Of a stretch of DNA of 64,000 nucleotides, positions 1 through 11,439 are shown in pieces. Origin of the DNA: Ceratodon purpureus. Taxonomy: Eukaryota; Streptophyta; Bryopsida; Pseudoditrichales; Ditrichaceae. The notes beneath the pieces are model-generated. The model saw only the letters and a list, made by a program, of their open reading frames with translations. It was not told where the DNA came from and did not search any database. The DNA is taken from the NCBI GenBank assembly GCA_014871385.1, contig CM026426.1, positions 99,341,966 to 99,405,965 of the forward strand. Direction: 5' to 3'. A program made the translations under genes and the position numbers. How positions within the stretch are numbered: position 1 is the first letter of the stretch; each line of letters starts with the position of its first letter.

Positions 1-1083
1 CCACTTCTTTGGCACCTTCGTTTAGGCCATCTAAATCAACGTGGTGTCCGTCTCATAGGACCAAACCGTTTGGCAAGTGGCGTTCCTCTCATGCCTGGAT
101 CTGATAAGATCTGCGAGAGTTGCCTCATAGGCAAACAGAGCAGAGAGCCAGCTCGACAAACAACCAAACGACGGGCCACGCGGCCTTTGGCTCTTATTCA
201 CGCTGATCTCTGCGAGGACATAAAACCACCGTCCTTTGGAGGTTCCAGCTACTTCGCATCCTTCACCAATGACTTCTCTCGTTTCTGTGTCCTAAAATTG
301 ATTCGTCACAAGTCTGACACGTTGCAGGACTTCAAGACCTACAAGGCATGGATTGAAAATTTACTTCAAAGACAAATCGGAGCCTTACGTAGCGACCGTG
401 GAGGCGAGTTCCTAAGCGCCGAATTCTGCTTGTTTCTTGATTTGCATGGGATAGGCCGTGAGCTCACACAGAGCTATACTCGTATAAATGGGGTGGCTAA
501 GCGCAAGAACCGAACCTTACTAGAAAAAGAGCGGTCTATGGTGGCTGACGCTCACACCTCTGCGTGTCTGTGGAGCGAAGTAATTTCCACCGCCAATTAT
601 CTCACCAACCGATCTCCTACTCGATCCAACACTGGAGGTTCTTCCCCGTACCAACTCTTGTTTGGACAAATACCTGATCTATCTCACTTGCAGATCTTTG
701 GTTGTGTTGCTTATGTACACAACCGAGATGAAAAACGTACTAAACTCGATTGCAAGACAACTCCATGCGTCATGGTGGGGTATTCCGAAGAAACCAAGGC
801 CTATCGGTGTTACAACCCCGCTACTGGCAAGATCATTATTAGCGGCGATGTCAAGTTTAATGAACATCAATTCTGGTACTTCCAGACTTACGGTTCGTCC
901 TCTCCGAGCGTTTCCTTAGAGTTGCTGGGTTATGATCGAGCAACCATTGAGGTTCTCCGCACTATGCGACGTCTCCTCCGACTTCCACTGGTCACCCTAC
1001 TGATGCTCAACCACCACCTGGAACGCTTCCCCGACCATTGTCCCCTCCGACCTCGTTTTCCCCGCCCCCTTCCCCCGAGCTAA
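1..1083 (+). pseudogene. Copia integrase (GAG-pre-integrase plus catalytic core), 5' partial
   Basis: The frame is already open at base 1; a TTG at 70 is not a real start. The HHCC zinc module is visible as WHLRLGH followed by CESCLIGK. The DDE core follows, with HADLC, FTNDFSR and RSDRGGEF carrying the two aspartates. The usual copia motif NGVAERKNRT reads NGVAKRKNRT here, so the catalytic glutamate has become lysine (GAG to AAG). The C-terminal integrase region (FGCVAYVH, MVGYSEETKAYRCYNP) is intact. Coherence is lost after about residue 280, and the frame shifts before the Pro/Ser/Thr-rich spacer that starts near 1038. In an active element this enzyme inserts the cDNA into the chromosome; this copy could not do so. 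Confidence 0.93.
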
Positions 1084-2870
1084 CTCCAGCTCCTCTTGAC
1101 ACGTCTCTTTCGCCATCTGGCGTCAATGAGCCTGCCTCGCCTCTCGCTCATCCCTCCCTTCACGTTTACACTCGCAAGGCCAGGGAAGCTTCTCAGGCAA
1201 CCCCAGCGGCTCCTACTGCGTCACCACGCCAATCTCTCAGTAAGTGCGCCCCATCTACGTGGATCAGGGACTATGTCTCCCTTACCGCAACCCCCACTAA
1301 TTTACTCGCTGTTGTTCAACATGCGGAGGTACCTCTCTCGTACCGTCATGCGGCCTAGCACCCTGCATGGGTACATGCAATGGAAGCGGAATTAGCTTCC
1401 ATCAAACGCCACCAAACCTGGACATTGGTCGACTTACCTTCTGGCACCCGCCCGATTCATGCCAAATGGGTTTATAAGCTGAAATCCGGTGCAGACGACA
1501 CTCCCACATACAAGGCATGACTGGTCGCAAGAGGTGACGAGCAAGTTGAAGGACTCGACTATCAAGAATTTTTTTCCCATGTAGTCAAGTGGACAACCAT
1601 GCGGACCTTGGTATCCCTCGCTGCTCAACGCAATTGGGATATCACCCATCTTGATGTAAAATCAGCCTTCCTGCATGGCGTACTTCAAGAAGAAGTTTAC
1701 TTGTCGCAACCACCGGGCTTAATCAAGCCCGGCCACGAAGATCAGGTGTATCGCCTCCACAAGGCCCTCTATGGGCTCCGCTAGTCCCCTCGGGCCTGGA
1801 ACGAACGTATTGATTCCTTCCTACACCAAGTCGGCCTTACTGCGTCAGTCTATGATCCTAGCCTGTACATATTCCGTGACGGCGAGCACTTGGTCCTCCT
1901 TGTCATATACGTCGATGACTTAATGATAACCAGGAGCCATCCTTCTAAAATTCAGTGGCTCACTCGCCTTCTTTGTTCCACCTTTGAAATGACGGTACTC
2001 AGTAATCTTTCCTTCTACCTCGGTGTTCAGTTCCAACCTGCACCTGCTCGAGGTATCCTCATGTCACATAGCCGCCATATCCAAAAATGTCTCGCTGATC
2101 TCGGACTTACTGATTGCGTCGGAGCCTCAGTCCCCATGGACCCTGGCACCCGGTTGTCCGCTGACATGGGAGCTGAACCCGTGGATGCTACTTATTATCG
2201 CACCTGTGTTGGCAAACTGCTCCACCTCCAAAATACTCGCCCAGATATTTCGGTTGCTGTCTGCCTTCTCTCACGCTTTATGAACTCTCCTCAAAAGCCT
2301 CACCTCAAAGCAGCTATTTATGTTTTCCGCTATCTCAAGTCCCACACTTCTTATGCCATTCACTATCAGCGAGGAGGTGAGGTTATTCCAAGCGGTTACT
2401 CTGATAGTGATTTTGCAAGTGACCCTGAAGAAAGACGATCAACTTCAGGTTTTCTGTTTTCACTAGGAACCGGGCCTATATCCTAGCGCAGCAAATTACA
2501 AACAGAAGTTGCTCTGTCTTCTGCCGAAGCAGAATACCGGGCCTGGTCTGAAGCTGGGCGAGAAGCTCTATGGCTGAGAAATCTTCTCGATGATATGGGA
2601 ATAAAAGTGGAGGCACCAACGATGATTTATTGTGACAACCAATCAGCCATTAAGATGGCCAAGAACCCAGTCATGCATGCACGCACCAAACACATCGAAC
2701 GGCACTGCCATCTCATACGGGACTATGTCAAGAAGGGACGAATCCGCATCGAATTCATTCCCTCTCAGGAACAAGCTGCCGACGGCCTCACCAAACCGCT
2801 TAGCAAGGCTCGTTTCATCGAGGTAAGGAACATGCTGCACATGATAGATACTCAAGACAGCAAGATGTAA
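1038..2870 (+). pseudogene. Copia reverse transcriptase and RNase H
   Basis: One frame holds a Pro/Ser/Thr-rich linker ending in VYTRK, then the RT. RT landmarks are HAKWVYKLK, LDVKSAFLHG (first catalytic Asp), ALYGLR and the YVDD box in VIYVDDLMI. RNase H follows, with SDSDFASDPEERRSTSG, SSAEAEYRA, YCDNQSAI and ARTKHIERHCH, ending near LTKPLSKARF. Stops interrupt it at 1356 (TAG), 1518 (TGA), 1782 (TAG after ALYGLR, where copia has Gln) and 2484 (TAG, where copia has Trp). Each is explained by one C-to-T or G-to-A change. The natural end is TAA at 2868. The RT and RNase H active sites themselves look intact. Confidence 0.95.
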
Positions 2871-2927
2871 ATGTGATTTCTTTTGATACCATTACACATA
2901 TATTAATATTTTAGTAAGTACATATTC

Positions 2928-3551
2928 CTAAGAAAATTCCGCAGCTAGGCTAGTGTAGTAAGCTATCTCCAGGTCCATATCACTTTGGTGAATAGGCAAC
3001 AAGGGCTCTTCTATCACAGTTCTGAAATGATCCAATTCCATCTGAAACCGTTCACTCAAGGAGCGGTATCTCATGAACTGCTGGTGCCGTGCAACGTTCT
3101 ACACGTAACCTAGGGTGTCCATTCTCGTAAATTCAAGTGCCACCCACTCAACGGTGGTATCCATGTAGTCATTCCAAGCACAATTGAGCCCTCTCAATCT
3201 GTCTAATTGAGAAATTGTAGGAGGGGAATTCAATGCTCTCCATAATTGATCCCGCACGCTTCGAAACGAAGAAGAGGATGCTGCAAAATACGAGGGGGTC
3301 AGCCTCCCCTCACTATCTCAAATTGGTATCTCTTCTTCCTCTCCGGGATTTTGATCATCTAAGCTCGGAGAGGCAAAGGCATCTTGAAAGTCCTCGATCT
3401 CTTCTTCATACACTTCCGCAGAAAGGAAGTCTTTCACCTTCTGCAACAGAACAAACAGCAAAAGAAGAAAATGGACAAACGACTCCCACAGCGATGTTCG
3501 CTCCGTCCTCTTGGTCACCCAAGATTGCACAGCACGCCCATGTCTGCTCAT
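2928..3551 (-). pseudogene. Antisense ORF between copia pol and the 3' LTR, unknown function
   Basis: One minus-strand frame of 208 codons runs from an ATG at 3551 to a stop at 2928, opposite to pol. It is broken only by a TGA at 3318 and one TAG near 3105. The composition is protein-like: a hydrophobic patch near residues 28-36 (FLLLLFVLL), then an acidic stretch (VYEEEIEDFQ). The rest is helical and carries the recognisable strings SVRDQLWRAL and WNDYMDTTVEWVALEF. I do not recognise the family. Antisense ORFs between pol and the 3' LTR are known in several plant LTR retrotransposons. A captured or nested gene fragment is an alternative explanation. Confidence 0.45.
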
Positions 3552-3628
3552 CTTGCACGATGCTTACCAACTCTGTGTTTTCACTAACAAGGTAGTCGAA
3601 GAATAGAGAACAAGAGAATCTCGCGTGT

Positions 3629-3637
3629 GCGAGGGGG
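3629..3637 (+). other. Copia polypurine tract
   Basis: The purine-rich run GCGAGGGGG directly precedes the TGTTGG start of the 3' LTR. This is the expected place and composition for the primer of plus-strand DNA synthesis. Confidence 0.7.
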
Positions 3638-3882
3638 TGTTGGACAAAAGGTCCAGTCTTTGTGTACACACCTGGCGTCAGTTAGAAGTAATGAGTTTTT
3701 CACTTAGGTACAGCCACAGTACAATTAGTTTAGTTAGTGGTTTAGTAGAGGAAGTCTGTTACGCTCATGTAACAACCGTAACAATGTCTCACACGATCAG
3801 ACTGTTACACTTACAGTGTCTATATAACTCTGTATTAATTCCATGAAAGTACTTGAATAGCGAGAGAGGAATTATCCCAACA
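3638..3882 (+). repeat. Copia 3' LTR (245 bp)
   Basis: The LTR is bounded by perfect 6-bp inverted ends, TGTTGG and CCAACA. It follows the purine tract, and host exon sequence begins immediately after it. A TATATAA box lies at 3821-3827, about 60 bp from the right end, as expected for the U3 promoter of a short copia LTR. The 5' partner is outside the window, so LTR divergence cannot be judged. Confidence 0.88.
3821..3827 (+). promoter_or_regulatory. TATA box of the copia LTR
   Basis: TATATAA lies inside the LTR, 55 bp before its 3' end. Transcription from it would read into the truncated aldo-keto reductase exons just downstream. Confidence 0.45.
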
Positions 3883-4761
3883 CTCTTTGGACTCGTGATA
3901 TTGAAGAGACCGTCATTCCTGTTTGCAAGTACACTCAGGTCACTCTTGATCTCTTTTATGTTTCCTCATAACTCATAAATTGCACATAGTCTGAAGTGCA
4001 GACAATGCTTGGTTGCTACGTCTCTCCATCAGTCTTTTGAAGCCTTTCAATCAATATATATATGTGAAAGTTTGATTGTTGCAGAGAGCTGGGAAGTGGG
4101 ATTGTCCCATACAGCCCACTTGGACAAGGCTTCTTACCTGGTAAAGCAATTGTGGAGAAACTATTGGAGTACGCTAGCCAATTGAACGTAAGTTTTTGAA
4201 TTCAAGTTACTTGGTTAAAGTTTGAGAAGAAGGATACAGCACCAATCCTCTACTTTGTGAATAATGTTTGCTTAAACCACATAATCCTCACGATCAAAAG
4301 CAATCTGGGTTATTGTATGTAGTCTATTAATTTTGGGGGTGTTCACATTCAAGCTGTCCGTCCGAGGTTCCAAGATGAGAATTTAGAGAAGAACAAGGTT
4401 CTGTATGAGCGAGTTGCGGTGCTAGCCAAAAAGTATAATTGTACACCAGGACAACTAGCTCTTGCTTGGGTTTTGCACCAAAGGAATGATGTTCTTCCTA
4501 TTCCAGGTCGGCTTTGAAGTACCCCCATGTTCCATCTTACTGATATGTTAGTAGCCATTTTGCATGACATATGCGTATTGTTAATGTCTGATTTGCTGGT
4601 TTGGCATTGCAGGTACCACCAAGATTTATAATTTGAATGAGAACATAGGTGTTGCGTTTGTGAAGCTGACAGAAGTGGAGGTGCAAGAGGTTGCTGCGGC
4701 TGTGCCACTACATGATGTTGCTAGTGAACGATATATTGAAGCTGTTGCCAAGTTATCATAG
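3883..4761 (+). pseudogene. Aldo-keto reductase (plant PCNT115/perakine-reductase-like), 3' exons only
   Basis: Four exon pieces with consistent phase encode the C-terminal ~160 residues of a ~340-residue NADPH-dependent aldo-keto reductase. They are 3883-3928, 4085-4187, 4323-4506 and 4613-4761 (TAG stop). Family landmarks are LWTRDIEE, IVPYSPLGQGF, VRPRFQDENLEKNK, CTPGQLALAWVLHQ, and LPIPGTTK with NLNENIG, part of the NADPH-binding C-terminal region. Introns have GT/AG borders, for example CAATTGAAC/GTAAG at 4187. The catalytic Asp/Tyr/Lys exons are not seen. The first exon piece begins directly at the copia LTR end, in the middle of the usual EYSLW motif, so the gene appears split by that insertion. 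The upstream half should lie beyond the window. Within the visible part no stop is present, so the disruption may be recent or the tail may be expressed from the LTR. Confidence 0.87.
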
Positions 4762-7020
4762 AATAATGTGACAACTCCGCCCTTCAGCTCATAAAGCTCA
4801 ACATGATAGCTTTTCACATTCTATAACAAAGAATGGTGGCTTTTCACATTCTATAATGAAGAGTGGACATGTGGGTTTTTGTACTTACAAGTATAACCAT
4901 ATGAAACATGTTGCACTTAAATGTAAATATTGTATTGTTTCACATAATTTGCTTGCAAAATTTCATTGAATACCTTCTATAGAACCAAAGTAAACCCATG
5001 AGGTCAAATTTAGTGCATTCTGAGGAGATGAGATGCTTTTAAAAGTCGCATCCAGCACTCTTTGAGAGCAAATGGAACTTGTATTTGCCTCATTCGTCAG
5101 ATTGTTTGGACCCGTCAGTAACCTGCACATTACCACATGAGATCCAAATATTAGAGTCGCGCAACGTAATGGAGAATCAAAACTTTTAGACATTGATTTC
5201 CACATATAATATAATAGATCCTAATTTTTTTCAAAGTAATCTGGTGAATGGTTTAACATGTGACGGAGGAACAATGTAGATAATTATAGGTGGAATTATA
5301 CGTGATAAAGCTCTTCGACATGGAGACACGGAGGTTGTGACACCCTACACTTCCATCCCTGTTGTGATAATTAGAGTTCAAAGCAACATGTTTGCACTCA
5401 TACCCCTCACCAGCTTGCACTGGTGTACAAGCGTGCTTGGAGCAGGTACCTTGACATGACGCCAGTAATTCTAGAAAAAAAAAACAAATGTTATGATCTA
5501 CAAAACATGAAGACTTCTGAAACATGTCTAAGATACCATTTCTGGCACAAACTGAAAGGACTACTGAATGAAAGAAATGTAATAATACTTACCGCAAGAA
5601 TTCATGAAATTCGCAACAGTGGATATTGGCATTGACACCAAGCTGCTTCATTTCAGGAATTAAGCTACACAACTTCTCCAGCTGAAGAAATCCCACGTTG
5701 TACCGGTAAATTCACAGCCATACCAAAATCTTGACTACTTCACATATCACTCGAAAACAAAAACGAACATTATCTCCTGATCGCAATCCTGTAAGAAAGC
5801 ATCGTGTGACAAAGGCATGATTGTCGTCGTAAAGGACAAGCCGTGGGACTCGTGTTAGCATGGCTGGCGGCATCGTGTTCAGGTGCCTACTGCCATTAGT
5901 TAGAGCGAGATTTTTTTACGAGTGAGATTTAACTGATAAGGAGGAAACTTCAAGAACTTAGTCTAACTTCAACCAGAACATGCTAGCAGAGCCTGAGCTT
6001 GAGGACGGTAACAATAGGATCTGCTCAAACTTGCTACCCAATGTACTTCCGTTATCTGCTGCCGGGTGTCTCCAAAGCAGAAGGCTTTGGTATAAATTTT
6101 GTTTGCATATTACGGTGTTTTGTTTGTAGACTTGTGGTATCCAGTAGGAGCAGCTGCATTGGCACTCTTGCTCCTTACTGTTGAGTTATTAATTGCTTAA
6201 CTCACTTGGGAACCTTTGCATAGGTGAAAGTTTGAGGGCCCTTCAAATGGATTTCTAGTGCTCGTAGACATGGTTGCCGTGCACTCCTCCTGTAGGTTGT
6301 GCATTCATGTAGCTACCAAAGTTTGCTTGAAAGAAGAGGCAGTTGCTCCCAAAAGACCATGCAAGTGCACAAGCGGAGATGGATACATTCAATACCATTT
6401 ATATGTACGAGAGTGTGGCCGTTTTCTTATGGAGTCCGTATTCATCAAGTAAGCATTGATATTCCCATTTGAATTTGATTTGTGTCGTTTAACTTACTGG
6501 CGATCTAGGATGGACAGCCGCACCCAACAATCACCTCTTTGGCGCAGGTTCTCAAGCAACATCATGTAGTCATAGCAGCAGTCCGAGTTCTCGTTCTCAA
6601 TGTACTCTGATGCAACTCAGGCATGAGGGCTGGAAAGAGATCAGCCATCGCTGGCTGAGGCGTTACCCAACTCTGGCTGAACAAGTCAGTGATTTCTACG
6701 AAATCCATTCTACAGTTCTCAACCTATGAAACCTGGAAATGAAGTAGAAACAAAGTGATGACAGAAGTCTAGAGACAAACCTCAGATTATATCCCCCAAA
6801 CCCAAACAGCTTAACTTAGAATTCGCATATTAATGTTCAGTACCCTAAGAACATTGCAATCTAGTTTTTGGGTGTCAGATCTGACATCATGTTTTCAGTG
6901 ACTAAGATGTCCAAGGGTAAGTCGGGGCCTTCCAATTTCGAGAACAGTGACAGCTTGCCTTGGTGATTCTAAGGATCATTTTTAATATGTACAATATTTT
7001 TCCAATATATAAATATCACT
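4762..7020. other. No recognisable gene (aldo-keto reductase 3' flank)
   Basis: Sequence is AT-moderate with only short, unconvincing ORFs. A near-repeat (CTTTTCACATTCTATAA) occurs twice at about 4808-4858, just after the reductase stop, and may be part of its 3' UTR. I see no domain, RNA gene or element end. Confidence 0.4.
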
Positions 7021-7270
7021 GATTCTCGAATCTTGGTGTCTGAATTTCATTTGTCAACTTCATTCGCTCATGGATTTATAGGGACCCTGGCGGTAATTTT
7101 TCCCACGGTCATAGGGTCCCTGGTGCGTTTTTTGTCTTCTCACTTTTGGACCCCGGTGCGATTTTTGTGTGCTCACCGCTCGCTGCTCACTGCTCGCCGC
7201 TGCCACAACGCAAAGCCCGCATGTCAGAAGAGGGTGCTTTCTTCGGATCCAATACTTCCCCCGGACAGTC

Positions 7271-8205
7271 TTATGTGGAAGTCGGTCCTCCAACAGTGTC
7301 ACAGAGGGCAGACAACATCGGACCAATGTCGGCTATTGTACAAAGATGTGAGTCCGCATTAAAGAAGCACTCTGGTAGAAGTTGCGGCGACTGGTTACCG
7401 GTCGCAGTACTCTTTCTCGTGGTTTTCTTCTTTGCGACTTTACAAGCCTTTTTGGTGGAAGCTGGCTTCAATTCCGATACAAGAATTATTCCTAGGGGGG
7501 GGGGGGGGGGGGGGGAGACAACAGAGGTGACCATCTCCGGTGAAATGCCTCCTAAATTTGATATAGAAGGCTCTTCCGGCGTGTTTATTGGAGCGTCGCT
7601 CTCCGGTCCCGCATGCAGTGACGGTAAACTAGAACAGTTGTGGCCAATGTCACCATTCTGAATAACTCTGACCTTTTTTTCCCTTGAACCACGGGGTTTT
7701 GCGGGTTTACCATTACCTACAGTTCCCGTGACACTAGTAAAACCAGCAACCTCGGGAGCGCCATGTGCATCACATTTCTTTTTCTTTGGACCACCTTTTT
7801 TCACAACCTTTGGAGGTGGCACATCAAGGTTGCACACAATGGGAAGCTCGTTCAAGTCCAAGATGATGGTACTACAACAACCCACATTTCCTCCATGTGC
7901 CACACCACCTTTGGCAGAGCATCCCTTCTTCTTCCTCGCAAACCGCTTTTCGATGATTGTACAACGTTTTCCACCATCCGATCCATGGCATCAATAGATG
8001 CCGCTGGAGTCTTCGATATAAATTGACTAGGAGGCTTTCTTCCGTCGGCAGCCTTCACTCGCTTAGCTCTTGCTTCTTTGGTCGGCTCTACCAAGTTCCC
8101 CTCCGGAGGAACATCAGGTTTCCAGACCTTCTTCCTTAGCTTTGAAAGAAGTTTGGCGTGATTGATTTGACAGTTCGAGAGTAATCCTTCGGCCCGTACT
8201 CCCAT
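7271..8205 (-). pseudogene. Decayed basic, low-complexity ORF, unknown function
   Basis: Two minus-strand frames join into one protein-like unit. The first, from 8205, encodes a basic N-terminus (KLLSKLRKKVWKPDV, EARAKRVKAADG). A frameshift near 7900 leads into the second (ILDLNELPIVCNLDVPPPK) with several Lys-rich runs such as KKGGPKKKK. A proline run corresponds to an unusually long poly-G tract at about 7495-7515. The Lys/Pro-rich make-up fits a nuclear or nucleic-acid-binding element protein, but I recognise no family. It is probably a mobile-element remnant, given its surroundings. Confidence 0.35.
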
Positions 8206-9360
8206 TTATATCTGCCGGAACAAGAGTAATGAGAATGTGACTTGCTAATCACGTCAACACTTGAACGTAGTTCAGTCATTGTAATGACGATGACTCAACA
8301 ATGTTGTAGCACGACGTGGTACCCGTAGTCCTCTGGAAAGCACTTAATTGATACTAAATATCCTCCAAAGTAAACCACTCCGTGTTCGTTCCCACGAAGA
8401 CCTATAGTTTTCTTCCCTTTAGACCATAACGGTGATCACCACCCGGTTCCAACCGTCTTCCGTCCCACAGCCGGTTGTCCGGAACCGGTAGTTTTTGCCT
8501 CGTTCCTATTTTCCAGATTTTTAGACTAGTGGCCGGTTCCCACTGATCCGTCTATACTTTCAAGTGGCTGGATTCTCCACCGTCCCAAGACTTAAAGTGG
8601 CTGGACACTCCACTGTTTCTATCTACCACCCGGATGGGGGTGTAATAATCCTTCCGTATGACTAGAGACCGGTCCGGGTAGCTACTCAGTGTCGGTTATA
8701 GGGACGGAACTCATACTACAACGACATCACCGAACGGTTGCACGGTATCCTAACTATATCATCTCCCTTCTGGATTAGTTTGCACTAGGTAGTCTCGCTT
8801 TTATCCTTTCGACCGGAAGCGACCGGTCCGATCTCGGATTCCGGTGTACACACGACTCTCCGTGTCCTTAAGACTACCAGCCCCTGCTGCAGTACGTCTC
8901 TCCTTCCCTCCAGGCTCCTTCCGGTATTGGAAACTGCCAACACTTGACGCTTGACACCTCCCCAATCTCTCCGGGCGCTCTTCAAACTACCACACTGTTC
9001 AACACTCACCCGGAACACTACTAGAGACAATAGTAGCAACAACCATTACGGTAACGGGCCCGTCAGTGAGCCGGTCGACACAACAAATCAAAAGTATGTT
9101 CTCAATTGCAACAACAAAACGGCTTACAAAAACAAGGCCACGGCCTTGGAAAAACGTCTGGCTTAAGTACTAATCCTAACGGGCCTATAGCAAACAAGTG
9201 GCCAACCAAGATCCAGAAATTCCGGATCTTGAATCCTGGGTATCCCGGACCGGTGGCCGCCTTCTATTCCTAGTTACTGCCGCTATCTATCCGGATTGAC
9301 AGCCGGGTGCAAGTGAGCCCCATCGTTAGTCGCTGCCATTTTATCCGGTCCTTATCCAAA
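8206..9360. other. CCGG/ACCGGT-rich non-coding segment
   Basis: There is no credible coding region. The stretch from about 8430 on is very rich in CCGG, CCGGT and ACCGGT words, such as the AACCGGTAGT block near 8485 and repeats of AAGTGGCTGGA at about 8560-8605. The same words continue through the adjoining ORF (9.4-11.3 kb) and its far flank (to about 11.8 kb), so this is probably one flank of the same element. I could not find convincing terminal repeats. Confidence 0.4.
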
Positions 9361-9363
9361 CTC

Positions 9364-11275
9364 CTACTCCTTGTCCTTCTCGAACCTTGGACTGTGCCGG
9401 GTTCCATCCGGTCGTACCTTCTTTTGTGGCGCCTTCTTCAACTTCTTCAGGGAGGAGCCGGCCCTTGGAGTATCAGGTACCGGATGGTCGGTTGCCTTCC
9501 GGACTCGTCCTGCCTGTGTCGCGGGTGAGGGAGACCGTGTAGCCACCGGTGTTATAGCACCGAGGTCCGTCCGCCTACGCTCTGGGGATGGAGTTCCTTG
9601 CATCCGAACAAAGCTAGCTTCCGGTGGTGGTCCCTGGCTCCCCTCCAAGTGGATGTTCTCCGGGTCAACGACCTCAACTCCCTCCGGTATGTTCAGGTTG
9701 TGAAGACTGTCCAAGGTGTCCGGAAGAGGGTCCGCCAACGGTTGTCCATGCTCCGGTTGAACTGGCCGGATGGTCGACTGGACAGGAGAGGCTACGGGTG
9801 GCACCTGTGGCGGTCCCATGGTCGGGGCCGGCGGTTTGTACTCCTCTCGATCTGCCGGTGGCCCTTGTGGATCTGACGGACCGGCTTTACCATTGTAGAG
9901 GATCTCCACTAGGTTCCTCATCTTCAACCATGTCTCCTTCATCACCTGCGTCCGGTCGTGCATGGATCCGGGCCGGATCCGGTTGACGGGTCAAGAACTC
10001 TTGGTAGACGGCGCACTGATTGGCCACATCCACCGGAAGGGCTAAGGTGGTCTTGACCTCTGCTACAGTCTGGATGGCCTTGGCTGCCCGGTCACGGGCC
10101 TCCCGGAAGTCCACCTGTGCATCGTGCACCTCCTGTTGGAGTTTGACGATCGTCTCCCGGTACTGATCCAACTGTTCGACATGTTGGGCCTGTTGGCTGG
10201 CCAGGTCCCGGTGTTTATGAAGAATGGTAATGCATTCTCCCAACCGGTCGGTGCCCGTAATGTGAATCACCTCCTTCGCCAACCGGCTTTTGAGCTGACT
10301 ATTCTCTTGCAGGTACCAGACATATGCCGTCATCTGTTCCGACAAGTTGACCAAGTCTTGACACGGATCTCCGGTGTGGACCGGTGGGCGAGTAGGTTTG
10401 AGGACTTCCGTGCTCAGGTTACGTTTAGCCGGTGTGGGAGTCCGGGGAGAACCGGATGGCTGCCCCTTCTCCGGATTGGGCCGTGGTTTCTTCACCGGAG
10501 TGGGCGAAACTTCCGCCACATCGTCATCGTCCTCAGACACCTCCTCCCGTTCCGCGTACCGTTGGAGGCTTTTCAACTGGTCATACTCCAAAACCTCCGG
10601 AGGGTTCAGCAAACCCCTGTGCCGGTAGAAGTGGACAAGGAAAGTCGGAAGGCAGGTGGCCTGCTTCTTGGTCTTCCTCACGTTGGCCACCTGCCGGTTG
10701 ACTATCGTCTTAATCATAAGACCCAAGTCCATTGTGATATGGGCATCCATGGCTCCAACGAAGACGGATGCCCACTTGATGGTGATCCGTCTGGGTTTTT
10801 CCGGATGGAAAATTGGGTTCATAAACCCTATGACCCTCCGGGCTCTCGGGTCCTTGATGTCGTCTAAATCCCAACGCTCCTTCGAATCTCCGGACGTCTT
10901 GATGTAATCGAAGACGAACTCCCGGGTCTCCGGAGCCGAAACGTCCCCACCCTCTCGGAAGCCATACGTGTCCCTCCAATCCTGCGCCGTCCACTGTTCT
11001 GGTTCTCCACGGATGGTGTTTCGATTGTTGGGGTTTTTGACGAGAATTTCCTGCGCCGGAAGGGCCTGCTTCCATCCCCATGCCTTCTCCAGTAGTAACG
11101 GACAACCCATAATCTCTAAGGCACTCTGGAGAAGCTCCCACTCGTCGTCATCTACCGGCATCAACGGCATAATCCGTTGTACCTTCAGCAACGGTCCTTC
11201 TTTGACCGTTTCTTTCCCCTTTCTAACCATAGTGCTAAACGTCCTTGCGGTCACTTCGGTAACACTTGCACGCAC
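9364..11275 (-). pseudogene. Retroelement-associated ORF (plant transposon-protein-like N-terminus, coiled-coil middle), one frameshift
   Basis: The first reading frame starts near 11275 (alternative ATG in MVRKGKETVK) and runs about 460 codons. It shifts frame between about 9960 and 9890 and continues about 200 codons to TAA at 9364. Residues ~30-240 are globular and include TREFVFDYI, RWDLDDIKDP, PRRITIKWASVF and CLPTFLVHFYRH. This layout recalls the 'putative plant transposon protein' type found beside plant retroelement pol genes. Then comes a linker rich in Pro/Thr, and a long coiled coil (about residues 310-420, with QQAQHVEQLDQYRETIVKLQQEV). The C-terminal frame is Pro-rich and ends in basic patches (LKKLKKAPQKKVRP). 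No RT or integrase lies next to it. Function is unknown; a structural or DNA-binding protein of a non-autonomous element is my best inference. Confidence 0.55.
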
Positions 11276-11439
11276 GAATCTCCCCGCAGTCCCTTGACTA
11301 ACAGAAACACTTCCGTCTCACCGTCTCTCTCCTACCGTCCTAACTCGTACTGCAAACTACGCCGAGGAGCACAAGGTTCAGCTACTCACAAAACGACAAA
11401 AGAAAGGAGGAGCATGGTTGCCCTTCCTCCTTTTATACC

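Larger units (their letters stand above)
1..3882 (+). mobile_element. Ty1/copia retrotransposon, 5' end outside the window
   Basis: The pol domains run in copia order (integrase, reverse transcriptase, RNase H) on the + strand. They are followed by a spacer, a purine tract and a short 3' LTR ending in TGTTGG...CCAACA. Gag and the 5' LTR must lie upstream of base 1. The copy is dead. Pol shifts frame between about 900 and 1040 and has in-frame stops at 1356 (TAG), 1518 (TGA), 1782 (TAG) and 2484 (TAG). The element ends exactly where an aldo-keto reductase exon resumes at 3883, so it appears to have inserted into that exon. The right-hand target duplication would be CTCTT (3883-3887); its partner is outside the window. 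Element identity is near certain, and the right boundary is strongly supported. Confidence 0.93.

Noticed and set aside
7146-7661. 171-codon + strand ORF with a poly-Gly run
   Set aside because: The glycine run is a poly-G tract, and the opposite strand gives a longer, more protein-like frame pair.
10124-10867. 247-codon + strand ORF
   Set aside because: It is the shadow of the minus-strand 9.4-11.3 kb ORF, whose coiled coil and charge pattern are clearly the real signal.
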